A stretch of 64,000 nucleotides of DNA from Sphingomonas sp. OV641. GTDB taxonomy: Bacteria > Pseudomonadota > Alphaproteobacteria > Sphingomonadales > Sphingomonadaceae. Location of the stretch: positions 372,001-436,000 of the forward strand of contig NZ_FNZB01000001.1 in the NCBI RefSeq assembly GCF_900109205.1, in the 5' to 3' direction. The first letter of the stretch is position 1. Every line of letters begins with the position of its first letter. The notes under the pieces were generated by a model that saw only the letters and a program-made list of their open reading frames with translations, was not told the DNA's origin and searched no databases. Positions 22,044 to 30,021 of the stretch are shown here, piece after piece. The translations under genes were made by a program, and so were the position numbers.

Positions 22044-23149
22044 GCCGCCGTTCTTGTCACGGTGATACGGCGTCTGTCGAGCGCGGAGCGTGCTAAATCC
22101 CGCAATGCATCGGGAACGAAGACGAGCCCGATCGGCACGATGGGGGCGATCAGGAATGACCAGTGAACCCGATCGGGCGTGCCGAAGAACGTCATCACGA
22201 GCAGCTGAACGACGATGACGGTGAGTGCCCGGGTCGCAAGCGGGTCTCGCCAGGACGACCATCCGGCGATGGCAAGCACCGCCGCCAACGCAGCGATCAC
22301 AGCGGGGGCCAGTGACAGCGCTGTTGTGGCGACGACGGACTGGACGGCAAAGCCGAACCCGGCCGCACCAATCCACCCCGTGGACGCCTCGGCGGCCGGC
22401 CCGACGGCCTGCGCGACGGCTTGTGCGTGAAAGGCGAGAACAGTCGCGAAGAGCGACAAGGCCGCCAGCCAGCCGATTGCCTCACGCCGTTGCCCCTCCA
22501 GCAGCGCGAGGATCATCATGACCGAGAGGTACAATACCGCCGTTTCGCGGATCAAGGCCGCGGACAGGCCCAGTGCGGCTGCCGTGATCCAACGTCCGGG
22601 CAAACGCGACGCTAGCGACAGAGCGATCAGCAGGCCGGCCCAGAGATCATGCATCGCAAGAAGGTGGCCGAGGATCGCGCTCATCATGCCGATGGCTGCG
22701 AGCAGCACCGCGACAACGCGGGCGCGAGAACTGGAGAAGACGCTCTGCAACCGCCGCCACCATACAAGGAGCGTAGCCAGGGCAAGACCATATAGCAGCA
22801 ACGCTGCGGCAACCGGGCTGATCGCGGCCTGGAGTACGCCCAAAGTAGGCAGCCGGAAGACCAAGAGCGAATTCACCGGCGCGCCCATCGCGCGCAATGT
22901 CTGAGCAGTTGCGGTGTAGTAATCAGCGCCGTGTCGAATGTCCTCGACGACGCCCTGAAGCAGGATTTCGGTTCCCTGGATACTCGATTCTGCCATCGGT
23001 GAAGGAGCCGTATCGCTGCCCTGAACCGCCAGGGAGGCAAGCAGCAGAAGTGCCAGCAAGCCAAGCAGCCAGCGGGCGTTACGTCTGGGCCGCCCGGCAT
23101 AGCGCGAGGAGATCGCGAGCCAGAGCGGCCGGGCAGCGGCGCGAGCCAT
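22040..23149 (-). CDS. Polytopic membrane protein, possibly GT-C glycosyltransferase-like
   Basis: 369-residue inner-membrane protein with about nine hydrophobic helices (for example WLLGLLALLLLASLAVQ, LLLYGLALATLLVWW, MMSAILGHLLAMHD, FLIAPIVPIGLVFVP). After the first helix, a loop reads GADYYTATAQTLRAMG followed by FRLPTLGVL. That arrangement recalls the first luminal loop of GT-C type glycosyltransferases, but no catalytic Asp pair could be confirmed, so the function is open. It starts two bases after the ubiB stop and overlaps coaBC by four, so it is co-translated with both. It is not part of the usual ubiE-ubiB-coaBC order. Confidence 0.7.
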   Translation of the reverse strand: MARAAARPLWLAISSRYAGRPRRNARWLLGLLALLLLASLAVQGSDTAPSPMAESSIQGTEILLQGVVEDIRHGADYYTATAQTLRAMGAPVNSLLVFRLPTLGVLQAAISPVAAALLLYGLALATLLVWWRRLQSVFSSSRARVVAVLLAAIGMMSAILGHLLAMHDLWAGLLIALSLASRLPGRWITAAALGLSAALIRETAVLYLSVMMILALLEGQRREAIGWLAALSLFATVLAFHAQAVAQAVGPAAEASTGWIGAAGFGFAVQSVVATTALSLAPAVIAALAAVLAIAGWSSWRDPLATRALTVIVVQLLVMTFFGTPDRVHWSFLIAPIVPIGLVFVPDALRDLARSALDRRRITVTRTAA

Positions 23150-23151
23150 GG

Positions 23152-24687
23152 TCAGGCAATCATGGCCCAGGTCGCGCCGATGCCCGCCGCCGCACTCGCC
23201 ACTGCGACGGCGACATAACGCCAGCCGCCGCCGATGCGGACAACTTCGATCTCGCGCAGGGGCGGAGCGGGCGGCGCCCCGCCTGGCGGTGGAAAGCGCG
23301 CTTCGATCCGGCGTACCAGCTCGGGCAAGCGATACAGCGTCTTTACGTCGGCCACGATCCGGTCGGCAATGTGAGCCTCCGGACCGAGTTCCGTGCGGAT
23401 CCATTCCTCCACGAACGGGCCGGCCGTGTCCCATAGGTTGATATCGGGATCGAGCGCCGTCGCGACGCCCTCGACCATCACCATCGTTTTCTGCAGCAGC
23501 AGCAGATGTGGCTGCGTGACCATGTCGAAATCGCGGGTGATGGAAAACAGCCCGTCGAGCATCATGCCGATCGACATTTCCTTGACCGGCAACCCGCGCA
23601 TCGGCTCGCCCACCGCGCGCAGCGCCGTGGCGAATTCGCCCACGTCGTGATGCGCGGGCACATATTCCGCTTCGAAATGGATTTCCGCGACACGGCGGTA
23701 GTTGCCGGTGATCAGGCCGTACAGGATCTCGGCCAGCCAGATGCGGGCGCGCCGGTCGATGCGGCCCATGATGCCGAAATCTACCGCGGCGATCCGATTG
23801 CCGGGCAGTGCGAACAGGTTGCCCTGATGAAGATCGGCGTGAAAGAAGCCCTCGGCAATCGCCTGGCGCAGGAAGGCGTGAACGAGCGTTTGCGCGAGGA
23901 GCGGCAAATCAAAGCCGGCCTCGATCAACGCGGCGCGGTTTGACAGTTTGATGCCGTCGACCCACTCCAGCGTCAGCACCTTGCCCGATGTACGTGGCCA
24001 GTCGATCTCCGGTACGTGAAAGTTCGGCTCCGCCGCCATGCCTTCTGCCAACTCGCTGGCGGAGGCCGCTTCGCGTCGCAGATCCAGTTCACGCGCGGTC
24101 CACCGTTTGAAGGTGGCGATCACCAGGCGCGGCTGAAGGCGAGCGATCTCGCCGCCCATGGGCTCGATCTGGGCCGCGGCCCATTCGTAGGTTTCGATGG
24201 CGCGATCGAAGTCTGCCTCCACGCCCGGGCGAAGCACCTTCACCGCGACAGGACGACCGTCAATCGTGACCGCGCGGTGGACCTGAGCGATCGAAGCTGC
24301 GCCGACCGGCGTTTCATCGAAGCTGGCGAACATCGCGGCGATCGGCCGACCCAGGCTTTCCTCGATCTGTGGGCGGATCACGTCGAAGGGCAGGGGCGGA
24401 AGCGCATCCTGCAAACGCAGCAGATCGGCCGCGGCCTCATCCCCGACGATATCCGGGCGAGTCGCAAGCGTCTGGCCGAACTTGATGGCGGCAGGGCCGA
24501 TTGCCTCGAACGCGTCCGCATAGCGCGGCTGTTCCGGCACCCGTGCCCCGAAGCGTGCCAGTCGCAGGAGCCGCCGCAGCGCCGGCGGTGTCTTCGCATC
24601 CCGCTCCAACCCGCGCAGCGCGCCATGGCGCGCGAGTGTCCGACCCCATTTCAGAAGCCGCCACGTATGAACGACGGAGTTGGTCAT
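23152..24687 (-). CDS. ubiB: UbiB atypical kinase/ATPase of ubiquinone synthesis
   Basis: ABC1/ADCK-type protein required for ubiquinone biosynthesis, thought to supply or extract Q intermediates at the membrane. It has 511 residues. The family motif KFGQTLATRPDIVG occurs near residue 75, and the Ala-rich nucleotide loop is AAASIAQVHRA-like (VGAASIAQVHRAVTIDGRPV). The invariant Lys sits in VAVKVLRPG, and the catalytic-loop and metal motifs are FFHADLHQGNLF and AVDFGIMGRID. A C-terminal hydrophobic segment (YVAVAVASAAAGIGATWAMIA) likely anchors it in the inner membrane. ATG 24687 gives the usual UbiB N-terminus. It follows ubiE by 34 bases. Confidence 0.95.
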   Translation of the reverse strand: MTNSVVHTWRLLKWGRTLARHGALRGLERDAKTPPALRRLLRLARFGARVPEQPRYADAFEAIGPAAIKFGQTLATRPDIVGDEAAADLLRLQDALPPLPFDVIRPQIEESLGRPIAAMFASFDETPVGAASIAQVHRAVTIDGRPVAVKVLRPGVEADFDRAIETYEWAAAQIEPMGGEIARLQPRLVIATFKRWTARELDLRREAASASELAEGMAAEPNFHVPEIDWPRTSGKVLTLEWVDGIKLSNRAALIEAGFDLPLLAQTLVHAFLRQAIAEGFFHADLHQGNLFALPGNRIAAVDFGIMGRIDRRARIWLAEILYGLITGNYRRVAEIHFEAEYVPAHHDVGEFATALRAVGEPMRGLPVKEMSIGMMLDGLFSITRDFDMVTQPHLLLLQKTMVMVEGVATALDPDINLWDTAGPFVEEWIRTELGPEAHIADRIVADVKTLYRLPELVRRIEARFPPPGGAPPAPPLREIEVVRIGGGWRYVAVAVASAAAGIGATWAMIA

Positions 24688-24721
24688 TCTCCGCTGCCCC
24701 GCGAGGGGCGGCCGGCAACGA

Positions 24722-25453
24722 TCATATCTTCCAGCCCGAGTGGATCGCGACCAGACCACCGAGCAGCGGTTCGACCTTGGTCTGCACGAAACCGGCCTCG
24801 CGGATCATGCCTTCGAACTTGGGCATATCGGGGAAGCGGCGGATCGATTCGATGAGATAGCGATAGCTGTCCGCGTCATCGGCTAGCAGCTGGCCAAGGC
24901 GCGGCACCAAGCGATGCGAATAAGCGTCGTACAGTTCCTTGAAGCCGGGCCAGGTGGTGGTGGAGAATTCAAGGCAGAAGAAACGGCCACCGCGACGCAG
25001 GACACGGTGCGCCTCGCGCAGGGCGGCCGGAATGTCCGTCACGTTGCGGATGCCGAACGCGATCGTATAGGCGTCGAAGAAGCGATCCGGGAAGGTCAGC
25101 ACCTCCGCATTCGCTTCGGTCCACACCAGCCCGTCGATCCCGCGTTCCTGCGCACGCTTCATGCCGACTTCAAGCATGGCCGGATTGATGTCCGCCACCG
25201 TCACCGACGCGCCCTCACGCTGCAGGCGGAAGGCGATGTCTCCAGTGCCACCGGCCATGTCGAGGACCTGTTCCCCGGCGCGCGGCTTTACGCGGCGCAC
25301 GAAGCGATCCTTCCAAAGCCGGTGCATGCCGCCCGACATGGCATCGTTCATCAGATCATAACGGGAGGCCACATTGGTGAAGACGCCGCCCACACGGGCG
25401 GTCTTCTCCGATGCCGGAATGTCCTCATAGCCAAAGGAGACGGTGTCGCTCAT
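24722..25453 (-). CDS. ubiE: Ubiquinone/menaquinone biosynthesis C-methyltransferase
   Basis: SAM-dependent methyltransferase that methylates 2-polyprenyl-6-methoxy-1,4-benzoquinol in ubiquinone synthesis. It has 243 residues. It begins MSDTVSFGYEDIPASEK and carries the UbiE signature FTNVASRYDLMNDAMSGGMH, the SAM loop VLDMAGGTGDIAFRL, the motif II region AYTIAFGIRNVTDIPAALRE and the C-terminal VEPLLGGLVAIHSGWKI. It is the first gene of the minus-strand set ubiE-ubiB-membrane protein-coaBC, divergent from mutM with 120 bases between for both promoters. Confidence 0.97.
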   Translation of the reverse strand: MSDTVSFGYEDIPASEKTARVGGVFTNVASRYDLMNDAMSGGMHRLWKDRFVRRVKPRAGEQVLDMAGGTGDIAFRLQREGASVTVADINPAMLEVGMKRAQERGIDGLVWTEANAEVLTFPDRFFDAYTIAFGIRNVTDIPAALREAHRVLRRGGRFFCLEFSTTTWPGFKELYDAYSHRLVPRLGQLLADDADSYRYLIESIRRFPDMPKFEGMIREAGFVQTKVEPLLGGLVAIHSGWKI

Positions 25454-25573
25454 GTCGCGGCTCTAGCGGCGGGGCGGCGGCGGGGCTAGGCCCTGATCGC
25501 GCCGCGGCTCGCACTCCTGGAAGTCGACAAGAGAGGGCGTCGACAAGCCGGGGTGGGGCGCTAAAGGCTGCTC

Positions 25574-26389
25574 ATGCCAGAGTTGCCCGAAGTCGAGACA
25601 ACCGTTCGCGGCCTGCGCCCTGTTCTGGACGGCGCGCGCGTCACGAATGTGGAGCCGCGGCGCGGTGACCTACGCCGCCCATTCCCGGCCGACTTGCGGC
25701 AGGTGATGACCGGAGCGGTGATCACCGGTCTGGGGCGCCGCGCGAAATATGGGCTGATCCATACCGATCGTGACCGGACGTTGATCTTCCACCTTGGCAT
25801 GTCGGGCCGCTGGCGAGTCGATCCTGGCGAGGTGCTGCCGCACGATCATCTGATCATCGATACGGCCGGGGGCAGGCGGGTGGCGCTGAACGATCCGCGC
25901 CGGTTCGGCTCGGTCGATCTCTGGCCCAGTGGCGAGCTGGACGCCTTTCCCGCTTTTGCCGCCTTGGGGCCGGAGCCTCTGGGCCCGGAACTGAGCGCCA
26001 AATGGTTGAAGGGCGCGCTTGCGGGGCGGCGGGCCTCGATCAAGCTGATGCTGCTCGATCAACGGATCGTCGCGGGACTGGGCAACATCTATGTCTGCGA
26101 GGCGCTGTTCCTGGCGCGAATCTCTCCCAAGCGGGCGGCGGGAAGCATCAGCCTTGCCCGGCTGGACCGCCTGGTGGAAGCGATACGCGCGGTCCTGCTT
26201 TCCGCCATTGAGGCGGGCGGCTCGACATTGCGCGATTATGCCCGGCCCGATGGGGAGCTTGGTTATTTTTCCAAGCAATTTGCGGTATATGGCAGGGAAG
26301 GGCAGCCGTGCGGCTGTGGCGGCATCGTGCGGCGTTATGCCGAAGGCGGGCGTTCCACCTTCTGGTGCCCGGCCTGCCAGCGCAGTTGA
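25574..26389 (+). CDS. mutM: Bifunctional DNA-formamidopyrimidine glycosylase / AP lyase
   Basis: Excises 8-oxoguanine and formamidopyrimidines and cleaves the AP site. It has 271 residues. The mature N-terminus [13 protein letters not shown] supplies the catalytic Pro and Glu. The conserved H2TH region contains [20 protein letters not shown], and the C-terminal zinc finger has [19 protein letters not shown] followed by CPAC. All catalytic residues are present. It is divergent from ubiE and followed by rpsT; a hairpin with a T-run lies between mutM and rpsT. Confidence 0.97.
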   Translation: MPELPEVETTVRGLRPVLDGARVTNVEPRRGDLRRPFPADLRQVMTGAVITGLGRRAKYGLIHTDRDRTLIFHLGMSGRWRVDPGEVLPHDHLIIDTAGGRRVALNDPRRFGSVDLWPSGELDAFPAFAALGPEPLGPELSAKWLKGALAGRRASIKLMLLDQRIVAGLGNIYVCEALFLARISPKRAAGSISLARLDRLVEAIRAVLLSAIEAGGSTLRDYARPDGELGYFSKQFAVYGREGQPCGCGGIVRRYAEGGRSTFWCPACQRS

Positions 26390-26414
26390 CCGGAAGAAGG
26401 ATTGCCGTTAAAGG
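26386..26414 (+). promoter_or_regulatory. Possible rpsT promoter
   Basis: TTGACC at 26386-26391, overlapping the mutM stop, followed after 16-17 bases by TTAAAG/TAAAGG near 26408-26414. The next hairpin-T-run ends only about 30 bases before the rpsT start, so a promoter for rpsT must lie at or upstream of that hairpin. The -10 match is weak. Confidence 0.35.
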
Positions 26415-26425
26415 GCGCGGCTTCC

Positions 26426-26456
26426 AGGGCGATGGGTGTTCCCGCCGCCCTTTTTT
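26426..26456 (+). terminator. Rho-independent terminator-like hairpin between mutM and rpsT
   Basis: AGGGCGATGGG pairs with CCCGCCGCCCT around a TGTT loop (eleven positions with one mismatch and one G-U), followed directly by six T. It can end mutM transcription. Because it lies 31 bases before the rpsT start codon it may instead, or also, act as an attenuator in the rpsT leader. Confidence 0.6.
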
Positions 26457-26487
26457 CATCGACCGACTTTAGAAGCAAGGACCGTCA

Positions 26488-26751
26488 ATGGCGAACACGC
26501 CGCAAGCGAAGAAGCGCATCCGCCGCAACCAGCGCCGGGCCGAGATCAATGGTGCGCGCGTGAGCCGCATCCGCACCTTCGTGAAGAAGGTTGAGGCAGC
26601 GCTCGCAGCGGGTGACAAGCCGGCAGCAACGGCCGCTCTTGCGGCGGTTCAGCCGGAACTGGCGCGTGGCGTGGCGCGCGGCGTTCTTCACCGCAACACG
26701 GCGAGCCGCAAGTTCTCGCGCCTCACCAAGCGTCTGTCGGCTCTCGCCTGA
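26488..26751 (+). CDS. rpsT: 30S ribosomal protein S20
   Basis: Primary 16S rRNA-binding protein of the small subunit, 87 residues, Lys/Arg/Ala-rich and all-helical. It begins [17 protein letters not shown], the usual S20 N-terminus, and contains [18 protein letters not shown] and the C-terminal pattern [25 protein letters not shown] sequence seven bases upstream is a modest ribosome site. A strong terminator follows. In many alphaproteobacteria dnaA lies next to rpsT; here it does not. Confidence 0.97.
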   Translation: MANTPQAKKRIRRNQRRAEINGARVSRIRTFVKKVEAALAAGDKPAATAALAAVQPELARGVARGVLHRNTASRKFSRLTKRLSALA

Positions 26752-26789
26752 TCAGGCGGCTGGCCGGACAGGCCGGCTTCAGACATCGT

Positions 26790-26822
26790 AAAGGCCGGGC
26801 GGCCATTCGTCGCCCGGCCTTT
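26790..26822. terminator. Strong bidirectional terminator after rpsT
   Basis: Perfect 12-bp stem AAAGGCCGGGCG / CGCCCGGCCTTT around a nine-base loop, with the T-run extended by one more T on the plus strand and TTT on the minus side. It ends rpsT and can also stop transcripts from the convergent SDR gene. Confidence 0.85.
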
Positions 26823-26928
26823 TGTCATGTCTGTCTTTGATGACGTCGACTTTGTTTTCGGCGCCTTGTGATTGCGAGCTGAAGCGCGGGGCTGCTCCGG
26901 AATCGAAAGGTCGCCCCGCGCGCTCAGA

Positions 26929-27786
26929 TCACAGGAAGGCGCGGCCGCCCGTCACCGGGATAGTGGCACCCGTGATGTAGCTGGCCTCGTCACTGGCGAG
27001 CATCACATATGGCGGCGCAAGCTCTGCCGGCTGGGCCGCGCGCCCGATCGGCGTATTGCTGCCGAACGATTTGACCTTCTCCGGCGGCATGGTGGAGGGG
27101 ATGAGCGGCGTCCACACGGGCCCGGGCGCCACGGCATTCACCCGGATCTTGCGCTGTGCGAGCATTTTGCCCAGCCCGGCCGTGAAGTTATAGATGGCGC
27201 CCTTTGTTGTGGCATAGGCGAGCAGCTGCTCGCTCGGATCCTCGGCGTTGATCGAGGTGGTGTTGATGATCGAGCTGCCCGCCTGCATGTGCGGCAGGGA
27301 AGCCTTCACCAGATAGAACATGGCGTGGATGTTGGTGGCGAAGGTAAGCTGCCATTCCTCGTCGCTGATGTCCTCTACCTTGTCGAACGTGGCCTGGTGC
27401 GCGGCATTGTTGACGAGAATGTCGATCCTGCCGAACGCGGACGCGGTCTCCTCCACGATTTTGCGGGCATGTGCGGGATCGGAGATGTCCCCGGGCAGCA
27501 GAAGTGCACGCCGCCCGGCGTCTTCCACGAGTCGCTTGGTCTCCTCGGCATCGTCATGTTCGTTCAGATAGCTGATCGCGACGTCCGCACCTTCGCGCGC
27601 ATAAGCGATCGCCACCGCGCGGCCGATGCCGCTGTCAGCTCCGGTGATGAGGGCGCGGCGGTCAAGCAAGCGACCATGGCCCGTGTAGCTGCGCTCGCCA
27701 TGATCCGGGCGCGGGTTCATGGCCTCGGTCTTGCCGGGCATCGGCTGCTGCTGTTCAGGCTGGGGCGGTTCTGGACGGTAGTTCAT
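26929..27786 (-). CDS. SDR-family oxidoreductase (general-stress type, YdaD/YhdF-like)
   Basis: NAD(P)-dependent short-chain dehydrogenase of 285 residues with a 40-residue hydrophilic N-terminal extension rich in Pro/Gln/Glu. The cofactor loop reads ALITGADSGIGRAVAIAYARE, the NNAA motif is ILVNNAAHQ, and the active site is Ser in NTTSINAE with YATTK. The C-terminal family motif is GATIPVTGGRAFL. The extension plus DSGIGRA pattern is typical of the general-stress SDRs of Bacillus (YdaD, YhdF) and their proteobacterial relatives, whose substrates are unknown. It stands alone upstream of the glutaredoxin-MauE gene, with 132 bases between. Confidence 0.88.
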   Translation of the reverse strand: MNYRPEPPQPEQQQPMPGKTEAMNPRPDHGERSYTGHGRLLDRRALITGADSGIGRAVAIAYAREGADVAISYLNEHDDAEETKRLVEDAGRRALLLPGDISDPAHARKIVEETASAFGRIDILVNNAAHQATFDKVEDISDEEWQLTFATNIHAMFYLVKASLPHMQAGSSIINTTSINAEDPSEQLLAYATTKGAIYNFTAGLGKMLAQRKIRVNAVAPGPVWTPLIPSTMPPEKVKSFGSNTPIGRAAQPAELAPPYVMLASDEASYITGATIPVTGGRAFL

Positions 27787-27918
27787 GGTGCTCCTCGAAG
27801 GTTGCTCCCATTCACAAGTCCTCGAACCATCCGACGTTCCCAGCCAGCCGGCGCTTCGTCGATGTTCGCGTCCCGGCGCGTGATCCAGGTTAGCGCGATG
27901 CCCTGTTCTGCTCGTTGA

Positions 27919-28662
27919 TCAGCGCAGCAGCATCCAGAACGCCATTCCCACCATGAAGAGGTTCTCGGTCAGCGAGACGAAGCCCAGAGGAACCGTGCTG
28001 GAACCGCCGACGCAGGCGCATTTCAGCGCGCGGCGATCGACATAGACCGCCTTGAATACCGAGGCCGCACCGATGCCACCGAGGAACAAGGCCAGGGGAA
28101 TGGAGATCCAGTCACCAACGCGCGCCGTCATCAGCACGCCCGCGAGCGCTTCACCAAAGGGGTAGAGATATGCGTACGGCACCCAGCGTCGCGCCAGCAG
28201 ATCATAGTTCAGGAACATGGTGGAGAATCGCTCCACGTCCTGCAGCTTCAGCAAGGCCAGCACGCACATGGATAGGCTGATGAACCACATGGCGGCGTGC
28301 TCGGTAAGCGGGCTGCCGAACGCCGCGGTGCTTGCCGCCAGGGCCATCAGCGCCGTCATGCCAAACACCGCCGCCACCGGGCGGTAGCTCGTCGCGCCGG
28401 GTGCGGGCATATGCTTTCCGAGGAAACGGGCGAGATCGTCGTTGCCGCCGATCCTTTCGCCATCGATGAACGTCTGGGGCGTAGTGGCGACCTGATGGCG
28501 CGCCTTGAAGGCATCCGTTTCGGCGCGCGTGCGCAACGGGCGATCATCCACACGATAGCCATGACGCTCCAGGCGCCATTTGGACTTCAGACCCGACGGG
28601 CAGAGATGGTCGGGAAGGACCATGCGATACAGAATGGCGGACTTTCCCGCGCCGCTTTTCAT
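27919..28662 (-). CDS. Glutaredoxin-MauE membrane fusion protein
   Basis: 247-residue protein with an N-terminal glutaredoxin-like domain (residues 1-85; redox site CPSG in VLPDHLCPSGLKSKWRLE, cis-Pro loop VATTPQTFIDGERIGG). It is fused to a MauE/DoxX-like membrane domain with about four helices (VFGMTALMALAASTAAFG; MWFISLSMCVLALLKL; LALFLGGIGAASVFKAVY; LTENLFMVGMAFWMLL). A conserved KCACVGG lies between the last two helices and could exchange electrons with the glutaredoxin domain. ATG 28662 is chosen for the AGGAGGT six bases upstream. Its promoter is a MerR-type promoter shared with the divergent merR-like gene. A role in thiol redox transfer or metal stress is inference. Confidence 0.85.
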   Translation of the reverse strand: MKSGAGKSAILYRMVLPDHLCPSGLKSKWRLERHGYRVDDRPLRTRAETDAFKARHQVATTPQTFIDGERIGGNDDLARFLGKHMPAPGATSYRPVAAVFGMTALMALAASTAAFGSPLTEHAAMWFISLSMCVLALLKLQDVERFSTMFLNYDLLARRWVPYAYLYPFGEALAGVLMTARVGDWISIPLALFLGGIGAASVFKAVYVDRRALKCACVGGSSTVPLGFVSLTENLFMVGMAFWMLLR

Positions 28663-28709
28663 CAAGCTACCTCCTGGCGGCAATCGCTTGCCGAAGCCTC
28701 AGGAAGGTC

Positions 28710-28741
28710 GGTATACCCGCCGTACCATGGTACGGAGTCAA
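28710..28741 (-). promoter_or_regulatory. mer-type promoter/operator for the glutaredoxin-MauE gene
   Basis: On the minus strand TTGACT (28741-28736) is followed immediately by the perfect 16-bp palindrome CCGTACCATGGTACGG (28735-28720), then a -10 TATACC at 28715-28710. The spacer is 20 bases (19 if GTATAC is used). An overlong 19-20 base spacer filled by a dyad is the hallmark of MerR-activated promoters, and the sequence is close to the Tn501 mer operator core TCCGTACATGAGTACGGA. It sits between the MerR-family gene and its presumed target. Confidence 0.85.
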
Positions 28742-28743
28742 CA

Positions 28744-29145
28744 ATGGCAGCGATGACCATCGCCGGGCTGGCGCGTGCGGGAGACGTTGGTGTCGAGACC
28801 GTGCGTTATTATCAACGTCGCGGCTTGCTTGCCCAGCCGGACCGGCCGCTCCGCGGCGTCCGACGCTACGACTCGAATGATGTGCGGCGGCTTCAATTCA
28901 TCCGCAGTGCGCAGTCAGCAGGCTTCTCGCTGGAACAGATCGCCGAGCTTCTGGCGCTCGACTCGTCGCTTGATCGTCAGCGCGTACGGGCGTTGGCCCG
29001 CGAGCGGATCGAGGAACTGGAGAATCGCATAGCGAGTTTGCAGGCGGCACATGACTGGCTGAGCGAATTGGAGCGGGACTGCGCCGCTGGCGGGGAAGGG
29101 CCGTGCCCGATCCTGAAGGCGTTCAACGAACACGCCGGGGATTGA
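28744..29145 (+). CDS. MerR-family transcriptional regulator
   Basis: 133-residue activator/repressor. The winged HTH occupies 1-70 (MTIAGLARAGDVGVETVRYY; RGVRRYDSNDVRRLQFIRSA), followed by the dimerisation coiled coil (RVRALARERIEELENRIASL). A C-terminal pair, Cys113 and Cys121 in CAAGGEGPCP, resembles the Cys117/Cys126 Hg ligands of MerR. The third MerR ligand, at the start of the dimer helix, appears to be Ser here (LDSSLDRQ). It may therefore sense a different metal or a thiol-redox signal. ATG 28744 is three bases from the -35 box of the divergent target promoter, so its own transcript should start within the operator and be autorepressed. Confidence 0.9.
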   Translation: MAAMTIAGLARAGDVGVETVRYYQRRGLLAQPDRPLRGVRRYDSNDVRRLQFIRSAQSAGFSLEQIAELLALDSSLDRQRVRALARERIEELENRIASLQAAHDWLSELERDCAAGGEGPCPILKAFNEHAGD

Positions 29146-29263
29146 GCGTCGACCTTCATCACGCGGCGGGGTGCAAGCAGACTGATTAAGTCAATTGCCG
29201 AGAACGCGCGATTGGCTCACCAGAGGCGCAGCCACGTCGCAATCGCCATGATCATGGGGCCGC

Positions 29264-29962
29264 ATGAGGAAGATCAGTACGTCTGCGGTAACATACGCAG
29301 CCATCGTCCCTGCTGCGTTCGCCATGCTGATCCCGTCATCTTCCCTGGCGCGGACACGGCAAGACAGGCAATTGTGGATCAACTTTTCCGCGCAAGGAAA
29401 CCTGGGAAAAAAGACGCTTTGGGGCGCGGAGGTGCAGCCGCGTATCGGACAGAACATGTCGGCGCCCACCGTCCTGCTCGGGCGGCTTGCCATCGGCTTT
29501 GTCGTCAATAGGCGGCTCACCCTTCATCAAGGGATCGTCTATCAGGAATTGTTCGATGATCGGCCGCGAAACGAGAAGCGTACCTACCAACAGGCTGACC
29601 TGGATATCGCCTCGGGTGAATGGGGCGCGCTAAAGGGGCGGCTGCGCCTGGAGCAGCGCTGGTTTTCAACGGGTTCGGACATGGGCCTGAGGTTTCGCGA
29701 ACAGATCCGGTTCGAAAAGCCTCTCGGCAGCGCTGGAAGATCCCCGGTGGGCGTGTTGAGCGCAGAAGCCTTCGTCAATGTTCTGAACGCCGATTATGGC
29801 GCGCGCCGTGGCTTCGAATCGACGCGCCTGTTTGCGGGCGTGCGCCTTCCACTTGCCGGCCAGGCGGTTGAAACCGGATATCAAGCGCAGATCAGTGCGC
29901 CGCCGGGCGGGGCCGATCGCATCGACCACATCCTCATGGTGACTTTCCGGCTCAGGCCATAA
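29264..29962 (+). CDS. DUF2490 family protein, probable outer-membrane barrel
   Basis: 232-residue exported protein with a signal peptide ending near SSSLARTRQ. The mature part is a series of alternating beta strands (WINFSAQGNLGKKTLWGAEV; RLTLHQGIVYQELFDD; LRLEQRWFSTGSDMGLRFRE; GYQAQISAPPGG) and ends in a strand with terminal RLRP. This fits the DUF2490 family, thought to form small outer-membrane barrels of unknown function. It is not tightly linked to the MerR gene (118 bases between) and is convergent with the SGNH hydrolase. Confidence 0.75.
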   Translation: MRKISTSAVTYAAIVPAAFAMLIPSSSLARTRQDRQLWINFSAQGNLGKKTLWGAEVQPRIGQNMSAPTVLLGRLAIGFVVNRRLTLHQGIVYQELFDDRPRNEKRTYQQADLDIASGEWGALKGRLRLEQRWFSTGSDMGLRFREQIRFEKPLGSAGRSPVGVLSAEAFVNVLNADYGARRGFESTRLFAGVRLPLAGQAVETGYQAQISAPPGGADRIDHILMVTFRLRP

Positions 29963-29968
29963 AACGCT

Positions 29969-29991
29969 GGGGAGCCGACACGCGGCTCTCC
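29969..29991. terminator. Hairpin between convergent genes
   Basis: GGGGAGCCG / CGGCTCTCC, nine pairs with one G-U, around a five-base loop. On the minus strand it is followed by AGCGTTTTA, so it can end the SGNH hydrolase transcript; on the plus strand no T-run follows. Confidence 0.45.
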
Positions 29992-30021
29992 AAGTGCCCG
30001 TTCAATCAGTTGATCGGCGCC

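Noticed and set aside
27787..27918. Possible EcfG-type (GGAAC-N16-CGTT) promoter for the general-stress SDR
   Set aside because: GGGAAC is present on the minus strand, but no CGTT follows at 16-17 bases.
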